Assembly: GCA_029222685.1 (NCBI GenBank)
Contig: JARHVB010000010.1
Span: 124,001-188,000 of the forward strand
Origin: Terripilifer ovatus
GTDB lineage: Bacteria; Pseudomonadota; Alphaproteobacteria; Rhizobiales; Beijerinckiaceae
Reading direction: 5' to 3'
Length of the DNA: 64,000 nucleotides
Shown: in pieces, positions 16,628-24,722 of the stretch
Layout of the letters: each line of letters begins with the position of its first letter
Numbering within the stretch: the stretch's first letter is position 1
Translations under genes and position numbers: made by a program
Notes under the pieces: generated by a model
Told to the model about the DNA's origin: nothing
Seen by the model: the letters and a program-made list of their open reading frames with translations, nothing else
The model's database searches: none

Positions 16628-18054
16628 GGCTTTCTCCCCTCAAGCAAGGCGCGGGAATCGGTGAGGTGGCCGGTGACGGCAGCGGCGGCCGCCATGGCAG
16701 GCGACATCAGGTGTGTGCGGCTTCCCTTGCCCTGGCGTCCCTTGAAATTGCGGTTGGTGGTCGAGGCGCAGCGCTCGCCCTCCGGCACCACATCGCCGTT
16801 CATGCCGACGCACATGGAGCAGCCGGCGCCGCCCCATTCAAGCCCGGCGTCGAGGAATATCCGGTCGAGGCCTTCTTCTTCCGCCTGCCGCTTGACCGTG
16901 CTCGAGCCGGGCGAGACGAGGCCCGGCACCTTCGCGTGCCGGCCTGCCAGCACCGCAGCAGCGGCGCGCAGATCCTCGATACGGCTGTTGGTGCAGGAAC
17001 CGATGAAGACACGGTCGACCGTCACATCGGTCAGCGCCATGCCGGCATGCAGCCCCATATAGTCGAGCGCTTCGCGCATCGCCTCGGCCTTGGCGGCGAC
17101 GCTCTCGTTGGCCGGATCGGGAATGCGCGCGGTGATCGCCGCCGCATGCTCGGGGCTCGTGCCCCAGGTCACGGTCGGCGCGATCTCGGCGGCATCGAGC
17201 GCCATCTCGCGGTCGAATTCGGCATCGGCATCGCTGGGCAGTTTCCGCCAGTCCTCGATCGCCGCATCGAAGGCGTGGCCCTGCGGCGCGAAGGGCCGCC
17301 CGCGTATCCATTCGAACGTCTTGTCGTCGGGCGCCACCATGCCGAGACGCGAGCCGGATTCGATCGACAGGTTGCACAAGGTCAGCCGGCCCTCGATCGA
17401 CAGGGCGCTGACCGCGCTGCCGGCATATTCGATGGCATAGCCCTGCGCGAAGCCGGTGCCGATCTTGGCGATGATCGACAGCGCCATGTCCTTGGCCGAA
17501 AGCCCCGGCGCAAGCGTGCCGTCGATGCGCAGCCGCAGCCGCTTCGGCCGGGATTGCCAGATGGTCTGCGTCATCAGCACATGGGCGACCTCGGACGCGC
17601 CGATGCCGAAGGCATAGGCTCCGAGCGCGCCATGGGTCGATGTGTGGCTGTCGCCGCAGACGATCAGCAGGCCGGGGAGGGTCAGGCCCTGTTCGGGAGC
17701 CACCACATGGGCGATGCCCTGGCGCGGATGGCCCTCGCCGAAGCTCGTCACCCCGTGCAGCGTGGTGTTTTCCTGCAACTGCCGGATCATCCGTCGCGTG
17801 TCGGCCGGCTGCTGCCGTTCGGCGCCGGCGCGGGTCGGCACGTAGTGATCGGCCATGCCGAACGTCAGGTCCGGCCGCGCCACCTTGGCGCCGCGCGCCT
17901 TCAACTGGGCAAAGCCGTGGTGGGAGCCTTCGTGGACGAAATGGCGGTCCACCCAGAGCAGGCAATCGCCGTCCTCGCGCGTCACGATCGTGTGCGCAGC
18001 CCAGATTTTGTCGATGATGGTTTGCGGCGCTTGGGCCTTCGTATCCTTGGTCAT
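16624..18054 (-). CDS. leuC: 3-isopropylmalate dehydratase large subunit (LeuC family)
   Basis: Iron-sulfur subunit of 476 residues, the usual bacterial LeuC length. The [4Fe-4S] ligands are the Cys in FIGSCTNSR and the pair in GCSMCVGMN. Other signatures are DRHFVHEGSHHGF, CGDSHTSTHGALGA and TTNRNFKGRQG. It dehydrates and rehydrates 2-isopropylmalate together with LeuD, with which it overlaps. AAGG precedes the ATG at 18054. It is divergent from a cysteine-hydrolase-like gene over 140 bases that contain a small inverted repeat. It is complete, so whether it serves leucine synthesis or the neighbouring catabolic genes depends on whether a second leuCD exists. Confidence 0.93.
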   Translation of the reverse strand: MTKDTKAQAPQTIIDKIWAAHTIVTREDGDCLLWVDRHFVHEGSHHGFAQLKARGAKVARPDLTFGMADHYVPTRAGAERQQPADTRRMIRQLQENTTLHGVTSFGEGHPRQGIAHVVAPEQGLTLPGLLIVCGDSHTSTHGALGAYAFGIGASEVAHVLMTQTIWQSRPKRLRLRIDGTLAPGLSAKDMALSIIAKIGTGFAQGYAIEYAGSAVSALSIEGRLTLCNLSIESGSRLGMVAPDDKTFEWIRGRPFAPQGHAFDAAIEDWRKLPSDADAEFDREMALDAAEIAPTVTWGTSPEHAAAITARIPDPANESVAAKAEAMREALDYMGLHAGMALTDVTVDRVFIGSCTNSRIEDLRAAAAVLAGRHAKVPGLVSPGSSTVKRQAEEEGLDRIFLDAGLEWGGAGCSMCVGMNGDVVPEGERCASTTNRNFKGRQGKGSRTHLMSPAMAAAAAVTGHLTDSRALLEGRKP

Positions 18055-18156
18055 GAGGTTGCCTTAGCACGCTCGCCCCCGCGCCGAAAATCCGCCATTG
18101 CGGCACAGAGCTGCGGATTCGTGGCAGGACAGACCGCCCGCCATGTGGAATATAGG

Positions 18157-18173
18157 AATTCGGATTTCGAATT
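18157..18173. promoter_or_regulatory. Small inverted repeat between leuC and the hydrolase-like gene
   Basis: AATTCG, spacer GATTT, CGAATT, 22 bases before the ATG at 18195 and close to a TATAGG that could be a -10 element. Position and symmetry suit a repressor site acting on the rightward gene, but the arms are only six bases. Confidence 0.3.
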
Positions 18174-18194
18174 GCCCGGAGTTGGACCCCACTG

Positions 18195-18806
18195 ATGTCG
18201 CAAGATTTTTCGGATTTATCGAAAACCGCCTTTCTCATCGTCGATCTGCAGAACGATTTCCTCGATCCCAGGGGCGCCTACGGCCGCGGCGGCGCGAGCA
18301 TTCCCGAGATCGCCGCGCTGCCGGCGCGGCTGGCGCCCCTGGCGCGGAAGATTCGCGCGCGCGGCGGCCTCGTCGGCGCGACGCAGTTCACGCTCGTGCC
18401 GGGGCGCCATGGCGAACCGATCATCTCACCGCACCTGAAGGAATTGCGGCCGTTTCTCGCCAAGGGCGATTTCGCGCCCGGCGGCTGGGGACACGCCCTG
18501 GTGGATGTATTGCAGCCGGCCGATTTTCTGATCGAGAAGGTCGCCTATTCGGCCTTCTACATGACGCGGCTGGAATGGATGCTGCGCAAGCTGAACGTCG
18601 AACGCCTGATCGTCGCCGGCATCGTCACCAATGGCGGCGTAGCCTCGACCGTGCGCGACGCGCATGTGCGGGATATTCCCGTCACGGTTCTCTCCGACGG
18701 CTGCGCCGCCTTCACGCCGGCCATCCACGACGTCTCGATCGAGGCGCTGCGGCCGGTGGCGCAGGTCGCCACCGTGCAGGAGACGTTGACGGCTGTATCG
18801 GGCTAG
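18195..18806 (+). CDS. Isochorismatase-family protein with the catalytic Cys replaced by Gly
   Basis: Cysteine-hydrolase fold of 203 residues (isochorismatase, nicotinamidase, RutB family). Asp17 in IVDLQNDF and Lys115 in IEKVAYSAFY are two members of the catalytic triad. The nucleophile region reads GIVTNGGVAST instead of the usual T-x-x-C-V, so residue 148 is Gly and no Cys takes its place. Isochorismatases that hydrolyse vinyl ethers also lack the Cys, so activity is possible, but amidase activity is not expected. Convergent with the SDR gene by a four-base overlap. It may act on a ring-cleavage intermediate; no substrate can be named. Confidence 0.85.
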   Translation: MSQDFSDLSKTAFLIVDLQNDFLDPRGAYGRGGASIPEIAALPARLAPLARKIRARGGLVGATQFTLVPGRHGEPIISPHLKELRPFLAKGDFAPGGWGHALVDVLQPADFLIEKVAYSAFYMTRLEWMLRKLNVERLIVAGIVTNGGVASTVRDAHVRDIPVTVLSDGCAAFTPAIHDVSIEALRPVAQVATVQETLTAVSG

Positions 18807-19576
18807 CCGCGAAACGCCGAGCCGCCGTCGACATCGAGTGTCGCGCCGCTGACGTAGCCGCAGGCGGGCGATGCCAGGAAGACGGCGGCGCGCGCCATTT
18901 CATCGGGCTCTGCCAGGCGGCCGAGGGGATTCTTGCCCAGCGTTTCCTGCCAGCGGCTTTCATCGCCATAGGCTGTCTGCGCGCGGCGCTTGGCGAGCGT
19001 CACGGCGCGATCGGTCCGCGTGCTCGACGGATTGATGCCGAAGACACGCACGCCCCAGTCCACCGACTTTCCGCCGATGGCGCCGGTGAATGCCATCAGC
19101 GACGCATTGCCGGCGGCGCCGCAGGAATAGTCGTAACGCGGGCTGCGGCCGCCGCCGCCGATGATGTTGACGATGACGCCCGCCTGCTTGGCCTTCATGC
19201 GTTCGAGATAGATTTTCGTCAGGTGGATATAGCCCATGACCTTCAGCGCCCAGGCCTCCTCCCAGGTTTCCATGGAGAGATCGAGGAGGCCGCCGCCGGG
19301 GATCGCGCCGGCATTGTTGACGAGAATGTCGATGTCGCCGGCCTTGTCCGCCAGGCGCTTGCGATCGTCCGCCTTGCCGAGATCGCCGGCAAAGCCGCCG
19401 ACGCTGACCTGGTATTTTTCAGCGAGCGCCCGTCGCGCCGCCTCGACGCGCTGCTCCTCGCGGCCGGTGATGGTGACAGGACAACCCTCGGCGGCGAATG
19501 CCTCGGCGCAGGCATAGCCGATCCCCTTCGTGCTGCCGGTGATGAGAACACGTTCGCCTTTGAAACCGAGATTCAT
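18803..19576 (-). CDS. SDR-fold protein without the canonical Ser-Tyr-Lys set
   Basis: Short-chain dehydrogenase fold of 257 residues with an intact nucleotide site (TGSTKGIG near residue 14, NNAGAIPGGG) and a normal C-terminus (SGATLDVDGGSAF). The catalytic stretch is unusual: NIIGGGG stands where the Ser motif should be, and DYSCGAAGNASLMAFT where Y-x3-K should be, so the Lys is missing and the segment is about three residues longer than usual. I recall a related SDR subgroup with Y-x2-G-[SA]-x-G-N, so this is probably a real subfamily rather than decay. AGGAG precedes the ATG. It lies 35 bases after the Gfo/Idh gene on the same strand and is likely co-transcribed with it. Confidence 0.83.
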   Translation of the reverse strand: MNLGFKGERVLITGSTKGIGYACAEAFAAEGCPVTITGREEQRVEAARRALAEKYQVSVGGFAGDLGKADDRKRLADKAGDIDILVNNAGAIPGGGLLDLSMETWEEAWALKVMGYIHLTKIYLERMKAKQAGVIVNIIGGGGRSPRYDYSCGAAGNASLMAFTGAIGGKSVDWGVRVFGINPSSTRTDRAVTLAKRRAQTAYGDESRWQETLGKNPLGRLAEPDEMARAAVFLASPACGYVSGATLDVDGGSAFRG

Positions 19577-19611
19577 GGTCTGCTCCTGAAGGGCACTGCT
19601 TCCCGCCGATC

Positions 19612-20856
19612 CTACACCCGCGGCGTGCTCAAGTCCGCATCATAGCCCGGCGCAACTGCGACCTGATGCTGCAGCATGATTTCCCGTCGCTCCTTCGCCG
19701 ATTGCATCAGCGCCAGACAGACTTCAAGTGTCGCCAGGCCCCACCTGCCGTTGTGCCAGAGCGGCTTGCCATTGAAGACCGCGTCATAAAGTTCTTCCAG
19801 CTCGGCGCGCCGCTGTACATGGCCCATCTCGTGTTTCTTGACGACTTCCACATCATGCTTGCCATTGTCGTCGTGAATGAACAGGCCGAAAGGTGATTGC
19901 CTGATGTCGGCGCGGTCGAGGCTGGCGATGGCCATGCCCATATCTTCGGGCCACCACGGGTCATTGTCGCCGGAATAGAAATAATCGCGCTCGCGCTGTC
20001 CGCCGATGCGGATGGATTGCTTCTCCGCTGTTTCATCGCGCGAGCCCGCGCGCAGGGCGCGGCGGATGTCGCCGCGCTGCGTCGCCGTATAGACCTGCTT
20101 GTCGGTTCCCCACGGCACCAGTTCGGCGCCGAGAAAATAGCCGTAGCCGTTGTGGACGATGGTGGCGGGCAGGCCGTTTTCGAATTCGAGAAAGGCCGCG
20201 TAATAGCCGGGAATGCTGCGTTCCTTCATCCATGCGCCGGTCTGCGCGCGCACGCTGCGCACCAGGCCGCCGCCGAGCAGGCGCACCGTATCGATCTGGT
20301 GCGGCCCCTGGCGGAACGGGATGCCGCCGCCCTGGGCGATATCGAGTTCATCGGCGGTGCGCGGCCGCAGCATCCAGTCCGAATAGGACCAGATGTTCAG
20401 CGCCCGCAGGTCGCCGTAATGGCCCGACGTAATGACCTTGCGCATGGCGCGGATCGGCAGTGTGAAGGCGCGGGTGTGGCCTGCGAGAAGATGGACGCCG
20501 TGCTGCTCCGCCGCCTCGACCATGGCACGCGCCTGGTCGAGCGACACCGCCATGGGCTTTTCGACGACGATATGCTTGCCGTGACGGGCCGCCAGAATGG
20601 TGTGCTCGGCATGGAAGCGATTGGGGCTCGAGACCCAGACCGCATCGACGTCGGCATCGCGGCACAGCTCCTCTGCGCTGAGATAGGTGCGGGCATGGGG
20701 GAACCGGTCCTTGAAGCGCTCCAGCGTCGCGGGCACCACGTCGGCGCCGGCAACGAGGTCGATCGTGTCCATCCCGTCCATGGCGCGCAGGATTTCCGCA
20801 CCGCCGACGCCGATCCCGATCATGCCGATCTTCAGTTTCTTCCCTGTGACTGTCAT
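19612..20856 (-). CDS. Gfo/Idh/MocA oxidoreductase, phthalate dihydrodiol dehydrogenase-like
   Basis: NAD(P)-dependent dehydrogenase of 414 residues. The Rossmann motif GIGVGGAEILRAM is at residues 15-27, EKPMAVSLDQA carries the conserved Lys of Gfo/Idh enzymes, and GGGIPFRQGPHQIDTVRLL has the D-x3-H-like active-site helix. Length and the WMLRPRTADEL region resemble the Gfo/Idh group that oxidises cis-dihydrodiols of phthalate and chlorobenzoate. The divergent Rieske oxygenase 213 bases away fits this, since such dehydrogenases rearomatise Rieske products. The reaction is inferred. Confidence 0.83.
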   Translation of the reverse strand: MTVTGKKLKIGMIGIGVGGAEILRAMDGMDTIDLVAGADVVPATLERFKDRFPHARTYLSAEELCRDADVDAVWVSSPNRFHAEHTILAARHGKHIVVEKPMAVSLDQARAMVEAAEQHGVHLLAGHTRAFTLPIRAMRKVITSGHYGDLRALNIWSYSDWMLRPRTADELDIAQGGGIPFRQGPHQIDTVRLLGGGLVRSVRAQTGAWMKERSIPGYYAAFLEFENGLPATIVHNGYGYFLGAELVPWGTDKQVYTATQRGDIRRALRAGSRDETAEKQSIRIGGQRERDYFYSGDNDPWWPEDMGMAIASLDRADIRQSPFGLFIHDDNGKHDVEVVKKHEMGHVQRRAELEELYDAVFNGKPLWHNGRWGLATLEVCLALMQSAKERREIMLQHQVAVAPGYDADLSTPRV

Positions 20857-21069
20857 TTTCTCTCTTTGCCCGGCTCTGCTGGCCTGTTTACGCAGGCTAA
20901 CCTTACCGAGCGAACAGCCGTGGCGAAAGGCGATTTTGAATATTGCGCGCTCTTAGCCCACGCGGGGACTGCTTGAACAGCGGTGCTTTCAAGTCTATCT
21001 TGTGCATTGGCTGCACTGCGGCAACGCAAAAGCGAAAACAAAAAAGCGAAAAAAATTATGGAGGTGACG

Positions 21070-22140
21070 ATGGGGTATCTGAGGAATGCCTGGTATGTCG
21101 GAGCCTTGTCGCGCGAAGTGAACGAGCAGCCGCTGGGCCGCGTCATTCTCGACGAATCCCTGGTGTTTTTCCGTGCCGCCGATGGCTCCCCCGTGGCCGT
21201 CGCAGATCGTTGTCCCCATCGCTTCGTACCGCTGTCGCTCGGCAAAGTGAAACATGGTGAACTCGAGTGCGGCTATCATGGCCTGCGCTTCGGCAGGGAC
21301 GGGATCTGTATCGCCAATCCGCACGGCAACAATGCGATCCCGCGCGGCGCCAATCTGCGCCACTATCCCGCTCTTGAGCGCTATGGTTTCATCTGGATTT
21401 GGACGGGAGACATCGAACGCGCAGATGAATCACGGATGCCGGTGTTCCCGTTCCTCGACAGTCCCGATCAATTCACCGCCGTTCACGGCTATCTGCCGGT
21501 CGCCGGAAATTATCAGCTCGTGGTCGACAACCTGCTCGATCTCAGCCATGTCGAATTCCTGCATCCGATGTTCTCCCAGGCCGAAGGCGTCGCCGGCCAT
21601 CGTACCGAATTCTTTCAGGATGGCGATGTCGTCGTCGCCAACCGCTGGAAACCGAACGTGCCTTTGCAGGGCCTGGCCGGACACATGTTCTGGACTTCGC
21701 CTTCGACGCGCAGCGATGCGCGCTCGAACATGCGCTGGTCGGCGCCGGGCTACCTCAATTTCGATCTCGGTGCGACCGAAGTCGGCGCGACCGTGGAGGA
21801 GGGGATCTGCCTGCCCAACGCCCATCTGGTAACACCGGAGACGGAATTCAAAAGCCATTACTTCTGGTCGATCGCGCGCAACCGCCTGCTCGATGACGAA
21901 GCGATGAGCGCGCGCCTGCACGACGTTGTCGATCGCATCTTCCGCACCGAGGACGGGCCGATCATCGAAGCGCAGCAACGCTCGATGGGCCTGACGTCCG
22001 ATCTCATGTCGTTGCATCCGGTGACCCTTGATCCGGATATCCCGGCGATGCGGGCCAGGCGCATTCTCGCGCGCCGGATCGAGGAGGAGCATCAGGCGTC
22101 CGGACGCAAGGATCTTGGCCGCGCCAGCGCAGTCGCGTAA
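21070..22140 (+). CDS. Rieske non-heme iron oxygenase, large subunit (VanA/phthalate dioxygenase type)
   Basis: Aromatic-ring hydroxylating or demethylating oxygenase of 356 residues. The Rieske [2Fe-2S] ligands are Cys48-x-His50 and Cys67-x2-His70. The mononuclear iron site is D-x2-H-x4-H: Asp157, His160, His165 in LLDLSHVEFLHP. Size and sequence match the type IA group with vanillate O-demethylase and phthalate 4,5-dioxygenase, which need a separate FMN/[2Fe-2S] reductase. None is encoded nearby. The start at 21070 follows GGAGGTGACG. The extradiol dioxygenase begins 66 bases downstream and should be in the same operon. Confidence 0.92.
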   Translation: MGYLRNAWYVGALSREVNEQPLGRVILDESLVFFRAADGSPVAVADRCPHRFVPLSLGKVKHGELECGYHGLRFGRDGICIANPHGNNAIPRGANLRHYPALERYGFIWIWTGDIERADESRMPVFPFLDSPDQFTAVHGYLPVAGNYQLVVDNLLDLSHVEFLHPMFSQAEGVAGHRTEFFQDGDVVVANRWKPNVPLQGLAGHMFWTSPSTRSDARSNMRWSAPGYLNFDLGATEVGATVEEGICLPNAHLVTPETEFKSHYFWSIARNRLLDDEAMSARLHDVVDRIFRTEDGPIIEAQQRSMGLTSDLMSLHPVTLDPDIPAMRARRILARRIEEEHQASGRKDLGRASAVA

Positions 22141-22206
22141 AAGCAGCCCATACGGGTGGCAAGGCTTATGATAGCGTAACCGCCACCGGGGCGGAGGAGA
22201 AACGAA

Positions 22207-23196
22207 ATGGCTAGAGTTGTGATGGGTATCGGCATGTCGCACAGTCCGCTGCTGGCTTTGCCGGGCGAGAGATGGACGGAGCGCGGCCGTGACGACCGCG
22301 CCAATCCGGGTCTCAACACATTCGACGGACGCCTTGTCGATTACGATACCGTCAACAGCACGGTGAAGGATCGTTATGCCGACATCGCCGTCGTCGAGAA
22401 TTTCGTTAAACAGGAAGATCAGGCGCAGCGCGCGCTCGACCGCCTCGCCGACGATTTCGCCCGGATCAAGCCGGATGTTTGCGTCATCATCGGCGACGAT
22501 CATTACGAACTGTTCAGCCCGGCCAACATGCCGGCCATCGCCATCTATCACGGCAAGGAAATCCTCACCCACGAGGCCGCACGCCACGAGGACGGAAGCT
22601 GGCGCAATACAGTGGCCGCCATGTATGCCATGGATCATGTGCATACCTATCCGGCCCAGGCCGAACTTGCCGAAAAGCTGATCGAGCAATTGATCGAGCG
22701 CGATTTCGACATCGGCTCGGCGGCGCGTGTCGACGATCCCAAGACGCTTGGCTTCGGCCACGCCTACGGCTTTGTGGCCGAGCGCATCTTCCGCGGCCGC
22801 GAAGTGCCGATCGTGCCGGTGATGCTGAACACCTACTTCCCGCCGAATGCGCCGACGCCGCGCCGCTGCTACAATCTCGGCATGGCGATCAAGGAAAGCC
22901 TGGAAGCCATTCCCATGGACCTGCGGGTTGCGGTGGTCGGCTCCGGCGGCCTGTCGCATTTCATCGTCGAGGAAGAATTCGACCGCCAGATTCTCAAGGC
23001 GCTCGAAACCCATGATGAGGACGTGTTGCGCACGCTGCCGGTCAATGCGCTGAAAAGCGGATCCTCGGAAATCCGCTGCTGGATCACCGCTGGCGGCGCC
23101 TTCCGCGGGTTGAAGCACCAGTGGTCCGAATACATTCCGGCGCGCCGCACGCCGGCCGGCACAGGCATCGGCCTGGGCTTCGCGGCCTGGTATTGA
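22207..23196 (+). CDS. LigB-type (class III) extradiol ring-cleavage dioxygenase
   Basis: Fe(II) dioxygenase of 329 residues related to the beta subunit of protocatechuate 4,5-dioxygenase. His12 in GIGMSHSPL, the GDDHYELF motif, GFGHAYGF and GSGGLSHFI are the metal and catalytic regions of the LigB superfamily. It should open a catechol-like ring next to a hydroxyl. No LigA-type small subunit is present, so it either works alone or has its partner elsewhere. GGAGGAG lies seven bases before the ATG. Downstream of the Rieske oxygenase, it gives the region a logical hydroxylate-then-cleave order. Confidence 0.9.
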   Translation: MARVVMGIGMSHSPLLALPGERWTERGRDDRANPGLNTFDGRLVDYDTVNSTVKDRYADIAVVENFVKQEDQAQRALDRLADDFARIKPDVCVIIGDDHYELFSPANMPAIAIYHGKEILTHEAARHEDGSWRNTVAAMYAMDHVHTYPAQAELAEKLIEQLIERDFDIGSAARVDDPKTLGFGHAYGFVAERIFRGREVPIVPVMLNTYFPPNAPTPRRCYNLGMAIKESLEAIPMDLRVAVVGSGGLSHFIVEEEFDRQILKALETHDEDVLRTLPVNALKSGSSEIRCWITAGGAFRGLKHQWSEYIPARRTPAGTGIGLGFAAWY

Positions 23197-23316
23197 AGCC
23201 AGCGAGCCAATGCTGCCAAAAGCCCTATATACAGGGGTAAGAGGCTCGCCGGCCTGCCGCAGCCGGTACCGGCGGGGTATGATCTTGCAACTGAGTCGAG
23301 AGATAGGTCCAAACGC

Positions 23317-24177
23317 ATGCCTTCGTCATCGAACGAAGCCGAAAACCGCGCGAATTGGCATGATAGTCGTCTGATCGACGCCATCGCCGAGATTGCGGTC
23401 GGCGCCGGAGCCGTCATCATGGCTCACTATGGCGAGGGGCGCTCGGCCACGAAGAGCGACGGCAGTCCGGTGACCCAGGCGGATGCCCAGGCGGAAGAGT
23501 TCATCCACGGCCGGTTGTCGAAGCTGCTGTCCGGCGTGCCCGTCGTCGCCGAGGAAGCCTGCGCGGCAAAGCAGGTCCCCAACATTGCCGATGTCTTCGT
23601 GCTCGTCGATCCGCTCGACGGCACCAAGGAATTCCTCAAGCGCAACGGTGAATTCACCGTCAATATCGCTGTCATCGAAAATCATGTGCCAGTCGCCGGC
23701 GTCGTCTATGCGCCGTCGCCCGGCAGGCTCTGGCTGGCCGGCGCCAGGGCCGAGGCGGCCGATATCGCGGCGGGCGCCCGTCTCGACGCGGCGACCGGCC
23801 GCAGGGACATCCACACGCGCAAGCGGCCCAAAGAGGGACTCGTCGCCATGGCGAGCCGGTCGCACATGAATGCGGAGACGGAGCGAACCCTCGAACTGTT
23901 CGATATCGTCGAACGCCGCCAGGCCGGCTCGTCGATGAAATTCTGCCATATCGCCGAAGGCCTCGCCGACATCTATGTGCGCCATGGAACCACCATGGAA
24001 TGGGACACGGCAGCCGGACATGCGGTGCTGGCGGCCGCAGGCGGCGCGCTGACCGGCGTCGACGGCCGGCCCTTCCTGTACGGCAAGCGCACCGAGGATT
24101 TTTACAACTGCGGGTTCATTGCCGTCGGCGACCCGGCAATCCTGACGGTGCTGCAGCAGGACGCCGGCAAACATTGA
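23317..24177 (+). CDS. cysQ: 3'(2'),5'-bisphosphate nucleotidase CysQ / inositol-monophosphatase family
   Basis: Mg-dependent, Li-sensitive phosphatase fold of 286 residues. The metal motifs are in order: SPVTQADAQAE, PVVAEE, DPLDGTKEF (first Asp pair) and MEWDTAAGHAV near the C-terminus. DGTKEF with Lys-Glu is typical of CysQ, which removes the 3' phosphate of PAP or PAPS in sulfate assimilation. It is preceded by 120 non-coding bases and followed after 17 bases by a MarR regulator on the same strand. A weak AGGT precedes the ATG. Confidence 0.88.
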   Translation: MPSSSNEAENRANWHDSRLIDAIAEIAVGAGAVIMAHYGEGRSATKSDGSPVTQADAQAEEFIHGRLSKLLSGVPVVAEEACAAKQVPNIADVFVLVDPLDGTKEFLKRNGEFTVNIAVIENHVPVAGVVYAPSPGRLWLAGARAEAADIAAGARLDAATGRRDIHTRKRPKEGLVAMASRSHMNAETERTLELFDIVERRQAGSSMKFCHIAEGLADIYVRHGTTMEWDTAAGHAVLAAAGGALTGVDGRPFLYGKRTEDFYNCGFIAVGDPAILTVLQQDAGKH

Positions 24178-24194
24178 AACAGCAGGGACGTCCT

Positions 24195-24716
24195 ATGCCG
24201 CGAAAATCCGGCCAGCCTTCGGCGGAGGGCGAGGCGTACGACCTTTCGGTCAACGTCGGTCATCTGATCCGCCGCACCCAGCAGCGGGTGGCGGCGATCT
24301 ATGCGGCTGAGATCGGCCGTGATCTGTCTTCGCGGCAGTTCTCGGTTCTTGTGGCGGTATCGCAAAATCCGGGTCTGGCGCAGATCAATCTGGTGCAGAT
24401 GATCGGCATCGACCGCAGCACGCTCAGCGCCCTCATCGAGCGGCTGGTGAAACGCGGCATGCTGACGCGCGAGCGCATCGCGACCGACCAGCGGGCCGAC
24501 GCGCTGCTCATCACGCCGAAGGGCCTTGCCGCCGTCAGGAAGGGGATTCCCGGCGCGTATGAAGTGCATCGCCAGGTCATGCAATTGCTGCCGGCGGAGT
24601 TGCGGCCGGCCTTTGTAAAGGCCTTGATGATTCTCGCTGACTGGCGCGACAACGGCGCCGCACTGGACAGAAAAAAGCCGGCCCGGAAAACCGGACCGGC
24701 TAAGAAGCCGAAATAG
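24195..24716 (+). CDS. MarR family transcriptional regulator
   Basis: Winged-helix regulator of 173 residues. The DNA-binding part reads LSSRQFSVLVAV, LAQINLVQMIGIDRSTLSALIERLVKRGMLTRERI (split here by family convention into recognition helix and wing), followed by DQRADALLITPKG. Proteins of this family usually sense aromatic acids or phenols and repress nearby catabolic genes, which fits the oxygenase genes upstream. The ATG at 24195 is favoured over much longer in-frame options because the MarR core begins about 20 residues later. The last 20 residues are Lys/Pro-rich, and their DNA contains a terminator for the opposite strand. Confidence 0.87.
   Translation: MPRKSGQPSAEGEAYDLSVNVGHLIRRTQQRVAAIYAAEIGRDLSSRQFSVLVAVSQNPGLAQINLVQMIGIDRSTLSALIERLVKRGMLTRERIATDQRADALLITPKGLAAVRKGIPGAYEVHRQVMQLLPAELRPAFVKALMILADWRDNGAALDRKKPARKTGPAKKPK
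24671..24700 (-). terminator. Intrinsic terminator of the Bug-type gene, inside the marR 3' end
   Basis: On the minus strand GCCGGTCCGG, loop TTTT, CCGGGCCGGC (one mismatch) is followed directly by six T residues. It starts 22 bases after the stop of the convergent binding protein gene. The same bases encode the Lys/Pro-rich end of the MarR protein. Confidence 0.75.
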
Positions 24717-24722
24717 CTTGTT

